From: Methanocaldococcus infernus ME
Lineage (GTDB): Archaea > AGJL01 > Methanococci > Methanococcales > Methanocaldococcaceae
Length of the DNA stretch: 64,000 nucleotides
Direction: 5' to 3'
Assembly (NCBI RefSeq): GCF_000092305.1
Contig: NC_014122.1
Coordinates: 806,001 to 870,000, forward strand
The notes under the pieces are model-generated. The model saw only the letters and a program-made list of their open reading frames with translations, did no database searches and had not been told where the DNA came from. Below are positions 19,820 through 30,659 of the stretch, one piece after another. The position numbers and the translations under genes are program-made. Within the stretch, counting starts at the first letter, position 1, and the number at the start of each line of letters is the position of its first letter.

Positions 19820-19888
19820 AAAAAAGGGGATGATGATACATCGATGTTCTGATTTTGTGATGATCACGCCCTTCACTGACCCTTTTTT
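19820..19888 (+). ncRNA. C/D box small RNA (2'-O-methylation guide)
   Basis: All four boxes are visible in order: C box ATGATGA (19830-19836), D' CTGA (19849-19852), C' GTGATGA (19857-19863) and D CTGA (19876-19879). They are spaced by two 12-nt guides (TACATCGATGTT and TCACGCCCTTCA). A nine-base-pair terminal stem AAAAAAGGG/CCCTTTTTT (19820-19828 with 19880-19888) closes it, and the T run may also end transcription. By the N+5 rule the D guide would direct methylation of the fifth base in a target UGAAGGGCGUGA. I could not identify the target RNA. Confidence 0.9.
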
Positions 19889-19945
19889 ATGTTAAACTTT
19901 TAGTTGTTTCTGTTAAAAACTATTTTTTGTGATGTTTATTTTATT

Positions 19946-20802
19946 TCTACTTCTTCTTAAGGGGCGTTATTTTACGTCATTGTGATAAAATCCAAAAGAT
20001 GTTTGATAGTAATAGAGCTTCCATCCCCTTAGGGGCGTTATTTTACTGATTTGATGGAGAAAGAAGCATTTAATTATTTCAGAGATGTTTCCATCCCCTA
20101 AGGGGCGTTATTTTACGGGAGCATTTTTGAAAAAGACGAAAGGCTAAGGTGGAAAGATGGTTTCCCTCCCCTTAGGGGCGTTATTTTACGAAAATTGAAA
20201 GTAATTTACCTTTACAAGTTATTTCGTTTCCATCCCCTTAGGGGCGTTATTTTACTTAAAGCAATTGACAGTAGATGACTTCAATGCCGTTGTTTCCATC
20301 CCCTTAGGGGCGTTATTTTACAAATAAGGAAGGGGTAAAAGTCATAGAAATAGGAAGGGAGATTGTTTCCATCCCCTTAGGGGCGTTATTTTACAGTTAT
20401 TAGGAACAGGAGTTCAGAAAAGAGTCTCTGCTCCGTTTCCATCCCCTTAGGGGCGTTATTTTACACACAAAAGAAGAGGCTGAGGTTCTTCAGTCTTTGT
20501 TTCAGTTTCCATCCCCTTAGGGGCGTTATTTTACGAACCCGTCGTAATGAAAGTTGTGAAACACGATGTCTTGTTTCCATCCCCTTAGGGGCGTTATTTT
20601 ACTCCAAACTCTCATTCGCTATGTGGAAGAGCACGTTGCACGTTTCCATCCCCTTAGGGGCGTTATTTTACAGGAACTCTCTCACCCTCTGATCTTCCAT
20701 CATCCTGGTTTCCATCCCCTTAGGGGCGTTATTTTACTACTTGATACCCTAATGAACCTTTTAAACTCTGAAGTTTCCATCCCCTAAGGGGCGTTATTTT
20801 AC
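19946..20802 (-). CRISPR. CRISPR array 1: 13 repeats, 12 spacers
   Basis: The repeats are 30 bp. In the transcribed minus orientation they start GTAAAATAACG, contain the palindromic core CCCCTAAGGGG and end ATGGAAAC. Units start (plus coordinates) at 19946 (degenerate, distal end), 20017, 20087, 20160, 20226, 20292, 20365, 20435, 20505, 20573, 20642, 20708 and 20773. Spacers are 35-43 bp. The repeats at 20087 and 20773 have one base changed in the core; 20017 and 20160 each have one change elsewhere. The degenerate unit at the left and the leader at the right set the direction. Confidence 0.98.
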
Positions 20803-21161
20803 AAGGCAAAATTTTGCTTGTTTATAACATTCGCTCTTATAGTATATAAGCTTTATCCCTAATCAACGGGATGAAGGTTAGGTTCTCCCATTTATTTAAA
20901 AAGATCCGAAGTTTGATAAAAACCTTTACTTTCTTTAATACTAAAATAAAACCAAACCTTGAAACCAAAAACAAAATTTCCAAAGGGAAAATAAAATTCT
21001 AAAAGCAAATAACCTAAAAAACTAAAAAATCACAATAATTCATAAAAACCGAATATTCAAATTAATAACATTAAGCTACCCTCCGAAGCCAACTAAAAAC
21101 TCACAAAAATCAAAAAATCCCACCTAAAAACAACAAAAACCTAAAAACAAAAACGTTAAAC
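20803..21161 (-). promoter_or_regulatory. Leader of CRISPR array 1
   Basis: About 360 bp without genes between the first repeat of array 1 and cas8. Read on the minus strand it is nearly the same as the array 2 leader. It shares the segments GTTGATTAGGGATAAAGC, CTTATATACTATAAGAGCG and AAGCAAAATTTTGCCT next to the repeat, and GGCTTCGGAGGGTAGC further out. The TATA-like element at 20843-20849 would start transcription just before the first repeat. The outer part is T/G-rich on the transcribed strand. The cas8 promoter must lie at its far edge (21162-21229). Confidence 0.9.
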
Positions 21162-21229
21162 AAGTAACCGAAAAATAAATAAATCCCAAAATCTACATAT
21201 AAATTACCAATATTATACTTGGTGTAAAT

Positions 21230-22585
21230 ATGGGAAATAAAACATTCTATTGGACAGGGCATCCCTTTGCTGATGCTGGCTTGTCAGCTATACTATTACT
21301 AAATAACAAGCAAAATCCTGATGAAATTGATGAGAATGACATTAAAAAGGCTATAGAGTTTGCATCCAATTTATATGCTAAAAATGAATGGGTTAGATAT
21401 TTAAGTGGGAAAATTTTTCCAAATAATGGATTTATAATGACTAATCCAAGTATGAGTAAGAAAAGAAGTCCTGAAAATATTGCTAAAAACCTATGGAAAT
21501 TATATGAAAATATTCCAGAAATTTTAGAACCTTCATCAAAAGAGAGAAGATGTATTATCTGTGGTAGAAGAGTTCCTTATGGTAAGGGTGATAGATCTAT
21601 ATTCCCATTGTTGGGTACTGGTAAGATGCTAAATTTCTTTCATTCAGGAAATCCAAAGGGAGAAGATATTTGTGCACACTGTATATTTTTAGCTCAATTT
21701 ATGCCTTTAGTAGCCTATAACTTATCAAGTGTTTTAGTAATTCACACATATCCATATAGTAAGATGTTAAGATTTTATGATGAAAGTTTAAGACAAGTAA
21801 GAATCTCAAGTTTAGTTCCAGATGCTAAAGGATTCAGAAAACCAGAGAATTTTTTCTTTAAATTGTTAATTGATATTACAAAAAATGTTGAAAGTAGTAA
21901 ATATTGGAAGAATACTGTAGTCACCCTTTACTATTTTATAAATGATAATAGAAGTCAAAATATTGATATTATCTATATTCCAAATGATATACTAAGATTT
22001 GTAGCCTTTGCAGGAGAAGTGGATCCTGAAGGTTGGAGAAATATAGTAAATATGGGTTGGAGTAAAAAAGATAATTTAAATTTTGAAGAAATGGAAAAAA
22101 CAAGAGTAAATGAAGTTTATAAAAAATTGTTAAATGATGAAAGCATACTAAGATATTTCTATGATGGTATAAATAAGAAGGTTAATGCTAGTTGGGAATT
22201 ATTGGAATTTTATTGTCTGGAGGTGTTAAAATTGGATAAAGAAGCTTTAGATTTTATTAAAGATGTTGGAGATAGAATTATAGAAACCATAGAAAAATTA
22301 AATGACAATGATTTAAGGAAAATTGTTGGAGAGTTAGAGAGGTCAACAAAGCTTTATGAATTTGAAAATTTCTTTATAAGAGTTGAGAAAATAAGGCAAA
22401 AAAATGGAATTCCAAGATCCCTATTAACTTTTGATGAATTTGCAAGGTTGTTAATGGGTTATGGTGAGGACATAACAATGTCTTGGAAAGTTGTTAAAGA
22501 TCTCTTATTATTTAGAATTTATGAAAAGCTTCATGATAGGCTAATTAAGACCTCAGAAGAAAACTATGAAGGTGATGAAAAATGA
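21230..22585 (+). CDS. cas8: Cas8, Cst1-type CXXC-CXXC large Cascade subunit
   Basis: A 451-residue large subunit of a type I Cascade. Two zinc-knuckle pairs, Cys108/Cys111 (CIICG) and Cys148/Cys151 (CAHC), are the hallmark of the Cst1/'CXXC-CXXC' Cas8 family, which is assigned to I-B/Tneap-like systems (some schemes call it Cas8a1). It opens with YWTGHPFADAGLSAI. In characterised systems Cas8 recognises the PAM and recruits Cas3. GGTG precedes the ATG. It is the first gene of the cas operon and overlaps cas7 by 4 bp. Confidence 0.88.
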   Translation: MGNKTFYWTGHPFADAGLSAILLLNNKQNPDEIDENDIKKAIEFASNLYAKNEWVRYLSGKIFPNNGFIMTNPSMSKKRSPENIAKNLWKLYENIPEILEPSSKERRCIICGRRVPYGKGDRSIFPLLGTGKMLNFFHSGNPKGEDICAHCIFLAQFMPLVAYNLSSVLVIHTYPYSKMLRFYDESLRQVRISSLVPDAKGFRKPENFFFKLLIDITKNVESSKYWKNTVVTLYYFINDNRSQNIDIIYIPNDILRFVAFAGEVDPEGWRNIVNMGWSKKDNLNFEEMEKTRVNEVYKKLLNDESILRYFYDGINKKVNASWELLEFYCLEVLKLDKEALDFIKDVGDRIIETIEKLNDNDLRKIVGELERSTKLYEFENFFIRVEKIRQKNGIPRSLLTFDEFARLLMGYGEDITMSWKVVKDLLLFRIYEKLHDRLIKTSEENYEGDEK

Positions 22586-23679
22586 AATTTGTGAGTGGCT
22601 TAGTCTTAATTGATGCTCCACACTCTGCTTTAAATATGATGGGAACTGACACCAGTACACCTGATAGAAATAAGGTTGTTGTTAAAAAACTTAAGTGTGG
22701 AAGGGATAGCTATGCCTATGTTTCTGCCCAGGCATGGAGATATTGGTGGAGACTAACATTAAAAGAACACTTTAATTGGGAACTCTCTCCTGTGGAAAAG
22801 GTTGAAGGTAAGAATCAAGTCTATACTAAAGCCAATCCTATAAAATATCCAGATGATGATATCTTTGGATATATGAAGGCTATGGAAGATTTTACAGTGA
22901 CAAGAATCTCTCCACTAAAAAACACTCCTCTAATTTCTATACTTCCTGTAAGAAACTCTTTAACTTCTGACTTTGCAAACACCTCAAGGCATGAGGGAGA
23001 TCCTGTAATATATGAAATGGAGTTTTACTCAACAGTATTAAAAGGGGCATTCTCTTTAGATTTAGATGCAGTTGGTAGATTCTCACTCATTGACAAGGCA
23101 GGATTTAGGAATATAATAGACTTTGAGAAATATAAAGAAGATAAAAAGAAGAGTAAAAAATTAGAGAAGATTAGAAAGGAAATAAATTGGGATGAAGAAT
23201 ATTTAAAGGCTGCTAAAGAGATTGGAGTAATAATGAAAAAAAATGAATGGATTATGCCAAATGATATTAGGGCTAAGAGGGCTACTGAAACTATTAAAGC
23301 TCTAAAATATTTATATGGTGGTGCTAAGCAAACACTATTCTTAACTGATGTTACTCCTAAATTTATAGCCTTAGGAATGTTCAATGGTGGAATTAACCCA
23401 TTTATCTCAGATATCTTCTATGAAGATAGGGGAGAAATAGTTTTTAATAAAGAAGCTTTGGTAAAAAGGTTAGAAGAATTTAAAGATGTGTTAGAGTCTA
23501 AAAAAATATTCTTTGGATTTGATGAAGGGTTTATCAAAAAATGGGGCTTGGAGGAAATAAAGGATATAAAAATTAATGGAATAGAGGTAATTTATGGGAG
23601 TGTTGGGGAAATCTTAGAAGAGATCTCTAAAGAAATTTCTAATTACTATAATTTGGTGTTAAAGGATGATCAGAGTTAA
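22582..23679 (+). CDS. cas7: Cas7 (Cst2/DevR family) Cascade backbone
   Basis: A 365-residue RAMP protein that forms the crRNA-binding filament of Cascade. The N-terminus FVSGLVLIDAPHSALNMMGTD, AYVSAQAWRYWWR and the SRHEGDPVIYEMEFYSTVLKGAFSLDLDAVGRF block are characteristic of the Cst2/DevR group. The start ATG overlaps the cas8 stop. Its end overlaps cas5 by 14 bp, so translation of the set is coupled. Confidence 0.93.
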   Translation: MKFVSGLVLIDAPHSALNMMGTDTSTPDRNKVVVKKLKCGRDSYAYVSAQAWRYWWRLTLKEHFNWELSPVEKVEGKNQVYTKANPIKYPDDDIFGYMKAMEDFTVTRISPLKNTPLISILPVRNSLTSDFANTSRHEGDPVIYEMEFYSTVLKGAFSLDLDAVGRFSLIDKAGFRNIIDFEKYKEDKKKSKKLEKIRKEINWDEEYLKAAKEIGVIMKKNEWIMPNDIRAKRATETIKALKYLYGGAKQTLFLTDVTPKFIALGMFNGGINPFISDIFYEDRGEIVFNKEALVKRLEEFKDVLESKKIFFGFDEGFIKKWGLEEIKDIKINGIEVIYGSVGEILEEISKEISNYYNLVLKDDQS

Positions 23680-24313
23680 ATTAAAGAGTTGGACAGCAAC
23701 TTTTAGATATCCAACATTTCAATCTGGATATCAGCCAACTCTTCCCCTTCCTCCAATATCAACAATTTTAGGGTTACTTTCTGCTGCAAAGGGAGAAATT
23801 GTTAACTTAGAAGATGTTGAATTTTTTGGATACATATTTAAAAGTGAAGGAAAAGGGGTTGATTTAGAAAAGACTTACTACCTAAGTAATGAGAATGAGG
23901 TTAAAACAGATGTAATAAGAAGGGAATTTCTATTCAACAATACTTTATACTTATATTTACCAGATGGTTGGAAGACATATTTTAAAAGTCCAAGATATCA
24001 ACTACTATTAGGAAGATCTTGTGACATTGCCACAGTAGAGGAAATTAAAAAAATTAATTTAGAGATGAAAAGAGAGGTTCCAATTGGTGGAACAATCCTA
24101 CCATTAGAGGCTAATGTTCCTGGAATGATATTAGCTCTACCTGTGGAATTTGACTACTCTAAAATCCCAAGGTGTGTAAAGTTGGTAAAGCCTTTTGTTC
24201 TTTTACCTTATCCAAAAGATAGGAGGAAATTAAAAACATACAGTGGAGAGCTACCATATGATGATGAGCTAAATTTAGGTGTATGGATCTATGACAAATC
24301 TCTGTTTAGCTAA
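23666..24313 (+). CDS. cas5: Cas5 (Tneap-type) Cascade subunit
   Basis: A 215-residue RAMP protein that caps the 5' handle of crRNA. It starts with the typical Cas5 N-terminus (RVKLKSWTATFRYPTFQSGYQPTLPLPPIST) and has the glycine-rich loop PSTILGLLSAA-like segment expected of Cas5t. The ATG lies inside the cas7 3' end, with GGTGTTAAAGG upstream. It overlaps cas3 by 23 bp. Confidence 0.9.
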   Translation: MIRVKLKSWTATFRYPTFQSGYQPTLPLPPISTILGLLSAAKGEIVNLEDVEFFGYIFKSEGKGVDLEKTYYLSNENEVKTDVIRREFLFNNTLYLYLPDGWKTYFKSPRYQLLLGRSCDIATVEEIKKINLEMKREVPIGGTILPLEANVPGMILALPVEFDYSKIPRCVKLVKPFVLLPYPKDRRKLKTYSGELPYDDELNLGVWIYDKSLFS

Positions 24314-26516
24314 ATTTAATCCTGATGAACTCTTGGAATGTCATGTTTATGCTACACTAAATGTTATGAGGAGTTTAAAAGATAACTTTTTTTGGGTTCC
24401 TGAGCTAACCAATGAAAATTTTTGGGAGCTATTATTTTATGCTATAGTATTACATGACATTGGGAAATGTGCTACAGGCTTTCAAAAGGATCCTAAGAAT
24501 TGGGGATATAGGCATGAGGTTCTATCTACTCCTTTTGTAGAGTTTTTAGATTATGGTGAAGATGAAAAAAATATGATAGCCTTAGCTATTTTAACCCACC
24601 ATAAATATATAGATGAGTTAAAGAATAGCCAAATGTTACCAAGGCTATACTATGGAGTATATAAAAATAAAATTAAAGAGCTGTTAGAAAATAAAGGTTA
24701 TTTAATAAACTTTTACTTTCCAAGAATTGAAGATTGGGAGTTAAGAATATTTAGGAAAAAGTTAAAAAAATTTAACTTGCCAAAAAATTGGGAAGAAAAA
24801 ATAGGAAATTATAACTTTAATGAGCTATTGGATTGGTATGATGAAAATGTAAGAGAAAAAAAGACAGAATTGATTTTTCTAAAAGGATTGTTAAATGCCT
24901 GTGATCACTTAGCCTCAGCTGGTGAGTATAGTATATTAACTCTCCCAAATCTAAAAGAAAGAATTTTTGAAAAAATTAGTAACTTAAGAGAATTACAAGA
25001 AAAGCTATTATTTATAAAGAGAAATGCTATTTTAAAAGCTCCTACAGGTTATGGAAAGACTGAAGCTGCCTTGCTATGGAGCTATACAAACTTAGACAGT
25101 GTTAGAAAGAGATATCCAAATAGGGTTTTTTACATCCTACCATATAAAGTTAGTATAAATGCTATGTATGAGCGTTTAAAGTCTTATCTTCCTGAGGGGG
25201 GAATGGTAGCTCTTTTACACAGCTCTTCCCAATATTACTTATATGTCTCTGGATATGAATATAGGAGATTAACTAACTTGTATAGGAAAATTTATTCTCC
25301 AATGAAGGTTTTAACACCCTTCCAAATTATGAAGGCATTCTTTGGAGTAGGATTCTATGAAATGGAGTTATCTGAATTAGCAAAGTCTCTTTTAATTTTT
25401 GATGAGATTCATGTTTATGAGCCAAATATCATAGGGATAATATTAGGAATGTTAGATATACTTGTAAATGGCTACAAAGCTAAAGCTCTAATAATGTCAG
25501 CCACACTTCCAACTTTTTTAGAAGAGCTGTTTAAAGAGACTCTAAAAGCTGAAGATGTGAAATTTGAAAAAGAAGATCCTGATGAATTTACAAGGCATAG
25601 AGTTAGAGTTGTAGATGGAAATGTCTTTGACATAATACAAAATTTAGAATTAAACAAAAATTTCTTTATTTTTGGTGAAATTAAGTTAGAAAAGCCAGTT
25701 CTTATAGTTTGTAATACTGTTGATAGAGCAATAGAAGTTTATAAATATTTAAAAAATAAGAAATTTAAAGTATTGCTAATACATGGAAGGTTTACATATG
25801 GAGACAGGGAGAGGTTAGAGAAAGAGGTTAGGAAGAATATAGAGCATTATGATTTTATTGTGTCAACACAAGTTATTGAAGTTTCATTGGACATAAGCTT
25901 TAATTCAATTCTATCAGAGCCTGCACCATTAGATGCTCTAATTCAAAGATTTGGTAGGGTAAATAGACATGGTTGGAAAGATGGAGTAATTAAAGATGTC
26001 TATGTCTTAACTGAAGGCTCTGAGAGGGATAAATATGTCTATAAGGAGTGGATGGTTAAAAATACTTTAAAGGTTCTCCAAGAAATTAATGAAGAATTAT
26101 TAAGAGAGTCTAAAATACAAGATTACTTAGATGAAGTCTATAAGGATTCAAATAAAATTATTAAAAGTATTATGTCTGCAAAGGATACAACAATAGATAT
26201 ATTTAATAGTTTAAAACCATTATATAGCAGTGAAAATGAGGAAAGATTTTATGAGCTCTTCCAAGGACTTGAGGTTATCCCTATTAAGTATATTGGGAAA
26301 GTTAATGAACTTATTGACCAAAGAAGATATATAGAAATCTACAAGTATATGGTTCCACTGTCTATTAGTAAATACTTCTCCATTAAGGAAAAATTAGGAG
26401 ATGTTTTTAGATATGAGCCAAAACTTAAATCAGTTATTGCCAGTTTAAAGTATGATTCAGAGCTTGGGCTATTGCTTGATAATATTGATATGGATGAGGA
26501 TCAATGGATAATGTGA
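24291..26516 (+). CDS. cas3: Cas3 HD nuclease-helicase
   Basis: A 741-residue effector nuclease combining an N-terminal HD domain (HDIGK at residues 55-59, THHKY downstream) with an SF2 helicase. Walker A APTGYGKTE is at 250-258, the DEIH box at 371-374, followed by MSATLP and motif VI QRFGRVNRHG. It unwinds and degrades DNA marked by Cascade. An in-frame GTG at 24279 exists, but GGTG sits upstream of the ATG at 24291. All catalytic motifs appear intact. Confidence 0.94.
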   Translation: MTNLCLAKFNPDELLECHVYATLNVMRSLKDNFFWVPELTNENFWELLFYAIVLHDIGKCATGFQKDPKNWGYRHEVLSTPFVEFLDYGEDEKNMIALAILTHHKYIDELKNSQMLPRLYYGVYKNKIKELLENKGYLINFYFPRIEDWELRIFRKKLKKFNLPKNWEEKIGNYNFNELLDWYDENVREKKTELIFLKGLLNACDHLASAGEYSILTLPNLKERIFEKISNLRELQEKLLFIKRNAILKAPTGYGKTEAALLWSYTNLDSVRKRYPNRVFYILPYKVSINAMYERLKSYLPEGGMVALLHSSSQYYLYVSGYEYRRLTNLYRKIYSPMKVLTPFQIMKAFFGVGFYEMELSELAKSLLIFDEIHVYEPNIIGIILGMLDILVNGYKAKALIMSATLPTFLEELFKETLKAEDVKFEKEDPDEFTRHRVRVVDGNVFDIIQNLELNKNFFIFGEIKLEKPVLIVCNTVDRAIEVYKYLKNKKFKVLLIHGRFTYGDRERLEKEVRKNIEHYDFIVSTQVIEVSLDISFNSILSEPAPLDALIQRFGRVNRHGWKDGVIKDVYVLTEGSERDKYVYKEWMVKNTLKVLQEINEELLRESKIQDYLDEVYKDSNKIIKSIMSAKDTTIDIFNSLKPLYSSENEERFYELFQGLEVIPIKYIGKVNELIDQRRYIEIYKYMVPLSISKYFSIKEKLGDVFRYEPKLKSVIASLKYDSELGLLLDNIDMDEDQWIM

Positions 26517-26523
26517 TAGGTGA

Positions 26524-28268
<1,745 letters not shown>

Positions 28269-28275
28269 TTAGAAT

Positions 28276-28285
28276 CACTATAGTG
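28276..28285. promoter_or_regulatory. Perfect 10-bp palindrome upstream of cas2
   Basis: CACTATAGTG is a perfect palindrome 7 bp upstream of the cas2 ATG, overlapping its ribosome-binding region. Its position would suit an operator or an mRNA hairpin limiting cas2 translation. A palindrome this short can also occur by chance in A+T-rich DNA. Confidence 0.25.
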
Positions 28286-28351
28286 GAGCTTATTTTGAGT
28301 TATTTTTGTAATTAGTTTTATTTATTTTTATTGGTTTTTAGGTTGTGTCTC

Positions 28352-28709
28352 GTTTAAAGTTTTTGTTTTTAGGTTTTTGTTGTTTTTGTATGAGTTTTTT
28401 GGTTTTTATTTGGTTTTTAGTTGGCTTCGGAGGGTAGCTTAATGTTATTAATTTGAATATTCGGTTTTTATGAATTATTGGGATTTTTTAGTTTTTTAAT
28501 TTATTTATTTTTAGAATTTTGTTTTCCCTTTGGAAATTTCGTTTTTAGTTTAAAGGTTTGGTTTTATTTGAGTATTATGGAAAATAAGGATTTTTATTAA
28601 ACTTCAGATCTTTTTAAATAAATAGAAGAACCTAACCTTCATCCCGTTGATTAGGGATAAAGCTTATATACTATAAGAGCGTACGATATAAACAAGCAAA
28701 ATTTTGCCT
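28352..28709 (+). promoter_or_regulatory. Leader of CRISPR array 2
   Basis: A gene-free region between cas2 and array 2, and an inverted homologue of the array 1 leader over about 360 bp, with high identity judged by eye. The TATA-like TTATATA is at 28664-28670, which would place the transcript start about 15-20 bp before the first repeat at 28710. The repeat-proximal 70 bp are almost unchanged between the leaders. The distal T/G-rich part (GTTTTTGTTTTTAGG) is also shared. Positions 28286-28351 hold no gene and should carry the cas2 promoter. Confidence 0.9.
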
Positions 28710-29082
28710 GTAAAATAACGCCCCTAAGGGGATGGAAACTTCATCTCTGGTCTTCTCAACATGCAAAATGTGGAATTGCAAAATAACGCCCCTAAGGGGA
28801 TGGAAACATGCTCCCCATCTCCACAATCATCTCTAACCTTTTCTAGTAAAATAACGCCCCTAAGGGGATGGAAACGACAAAATTTAACCTGTTTATAATA
28901 TCTGTTGTTTTCCGTAAAATAACGCCCCTAAGGGGATGGAAACAACTGATGTGAAGTTAGTATCATTTACACTTATTGATGCGTAAAATAACGCCCCTAA
29001 GGGGATGGAAATTCAGAAATTTCAAATCTAAGTTCTACTGTCTTATTTTCATGTAAAATAACGCCTCTAAAGGGTTAAAAAT
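28710..29082 (+). CRISPR. CRISPR array 2: 6 repeats, 5 spacers
   Basis: Same 30-bp repeat as array 1, here on the plus strand. Units start at 28710, 28778, 28846, 28914, 28983 and 29053. The one at 28778 has a T-to-C change at base 2, 28983 ends in T instead of C, and the last (29053) is degenerate (core CCTCTAAAGGG, altered end). Spacers are 38-40 bp. The degenerate terminal unit and the leader on the left set the plus-strand direction. Confidence 0.98.
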
Positions 29083-29206
29083 AAACTAAATTTAGATACA
29101 GATATATTCATAAACCTAAATATTCAAATAAAGCAGAAACAAAGATATAAAAAGATTATTAAAAATATTATAACATTTAAAAAATCCTAAAAAGGTGAAA
29201 CTTTCT

Positions 29207-30295
29207 ATGAAATTTGGGTGGGTTTGTGCTGCTGATAGGGATAGTTGGGAAGATAGGAAAGAGATAGTAAAGATGGCTTTAGAAAGTTCTATCCCTGTTG
29301 TGGTTGTTAGGCCAGAGGATATAGAGAAGGTTAGAGAATTAGGAAATATAAAAGTGGCTTCACATAGCTTAGATGCTGACATAGTCTTAATTAGTAAGAA
29401 TGATGACATAGAGTTCTTAAAGGAGGCTAAAGAAAAGGGAAAGGAAACAGCTATCTATATCCCAATAGAGTCTAAGGAAGATGAAGAGTTTGCCTCAGAG
29501 GTTGCAAGGTTTGGATTTGTTGATTATATAGTTATTGAGGGAAGGGATTGGACAATCATCCCACTTGAGAACTTAATAGCTGATCTCTTCAATAGAGATG
29601 TTAAAATTGTTGCCAGTGTTAAGGACCTGAAAGAGGCTAAAACTTCCTATGAGATCTTAGAGAAAGGGACTGATGGAGTTCTTCTAAACCCTGAGAAGTT
29701 GGAAGATGTAAAAGAGCTTTCAAAATTAATTGAAGAGCTTAACAAGGAGAAGGTTAAGTTAGACACTGCTGTAATAACCAAGGTTGAGCCTATTGGAAGT
29801 GGAGATAGGGTTTGTATAGATACTTGCTCCCTAATGAAGATTGGTGAAGGGATGTTAGTGGGCTCTTACTCAAGAGGTTTATTTTTAGTTCATTCTGAAA
29901 CTGTTGAAAACCCATATGTTGATACAAGACCCTTCAGAGTAAATGCTGGTCCAGTTCATGCCTATATATTATGCCCAGGGAATAAGACAAAGTATTTAAG
30001 TGACTTAAAAGCTGGAGACAAGGTTTTAATAGTTGACAAGGATGGAAATGCAAGAGAAGCCATAGTTGGAAGAGTTAAGATTGAGAAGAGACCTTTAATA
30101 TTAATAGAAGCTGAGTATAAAGGAGATAAGATAAGGACAATCTTACAAAATGCTGAAACCATAAGGTTAGTTGGAGAGGATGGAAAGCCTATATCTGTTG
30201 TTGAGCTGAAGCCAGGAGATAAGGTTTTAATAAAGTATGATGAATATGCCAGACACTTTGGAATGGCCATAAAGGAGAGTATTATAGAGAAATAA
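29207..30295 (+). CDS. aroB': 3-dehydroquinate synthase II (archaeal AroB')
   Basis: NAD-dependent enzyme making 3-dehydroquinate from the archaeal aldolase product of 6-deoxy-5-ketofructose-1-phosphate and aspartate semialdehyde, the first part of aromatic amino acid synthesis in methanogens. The 362-residue protein starts MKFGWVCAADRDSWEDRKE and contains GDRVCIDTCSLMKIGEGMLVGSYSRGLF, typical of the family. The GTG at 29195 is part of the GGTGA ribosome binding site; the ATG at 29207 is the start. A TATA-like TATAAAAAG lies near 29146. Confidence 0.93.
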   Translation: MKFGWVCAADRDSWEDRKEIVKMALESSIPVVVVRPEDIEKVRELGNIKVASHSLDADIVLISKNDDIEFLKEAKEKGKETAIYIPIESKEDEEFASEVARFGFVDYIVIEGRDWTIIPLENLIADLFNRDVKIVASVKDLKEAKTSYEILEKGTDGVLLNPEKLEDVKELSKLIEELNKEKVKLDTAVITKVEPIGSGDRVCIDTCSLMKIGEGMLVGSYSRGLFLVHSETVENPYVDTRPFRVNAGPVHAYILCPGNKTKYLSDLKAGDKVLIVDKDGNAREAIVGRVKIEKRPLILIEAEYKGDKIRTILQNAETIRLVGEDGKPISVVELKPGDKVLIKYDEYARHFGMAIKESIIEK

Positions 30296-30297
30296 CT

Positions 30298-30585
30298 TTA
30301 TCTCTTAACTCCATTTAAATATTTTAGAGCATTCTCCTTTAATTTCTCAGATAAGTTTTTAGGAATGTCTATTTCTTCCTCTAAGCATTTTGAGATACAG
30401 GCTGACAACAGTAAAATAGCTGCCTTCTGCTCATTCTTTAACCTATGGATATGATGGGGCTTAATCTCTAATTTATTGTAAAGCTCTAAGAGTTCTTTAC
30501 AGTCATTATTTTCACAATCTTTAATAATTTCCTTAGCAAGATAAACAAAAAATTGATGTAATCTCATCAACTGTTCTTTTTGCAT
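30298..30585 (-). CDS. UPF0058 family protein
   Basis: A 95-residue helical protein of the archaeal UPF0058 family (MQKEQLMRLHQFFVYLAKEI... and the HHIHRLKNEQKAAILLLSACIS block). The function is unknown. An ATG two codons earlier (30591) is possible, but family starts align to 30585. The end lies 3 bp from the convergent DHQ synthase. It diverges from hypE. Confidence 0.75.
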   Translation of the reverse strand: MQKEQLMRLHQFFVYLAKEIIKDCENNDCKELLELYNKLEIKPHHIHRLKNEQKAAILLLSACISKCLEEEIDIPKNLSEKLKENALKYLNGVKR

Positions 30586-30659
30586 CAGCATCCCATAAAT
30601 CTATTTTACCTTTAACTAAGAAAGAATTTTTTATTAAAAATATTTTTTGGTGAGGTAAA

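Noticed and set aside
20566-20787. 73-residue open frame inside CRISPR array 1
   Set aside because: It consists of translated repeats and spacers (recurrent FHPLRGVIL), so it is not a gene.
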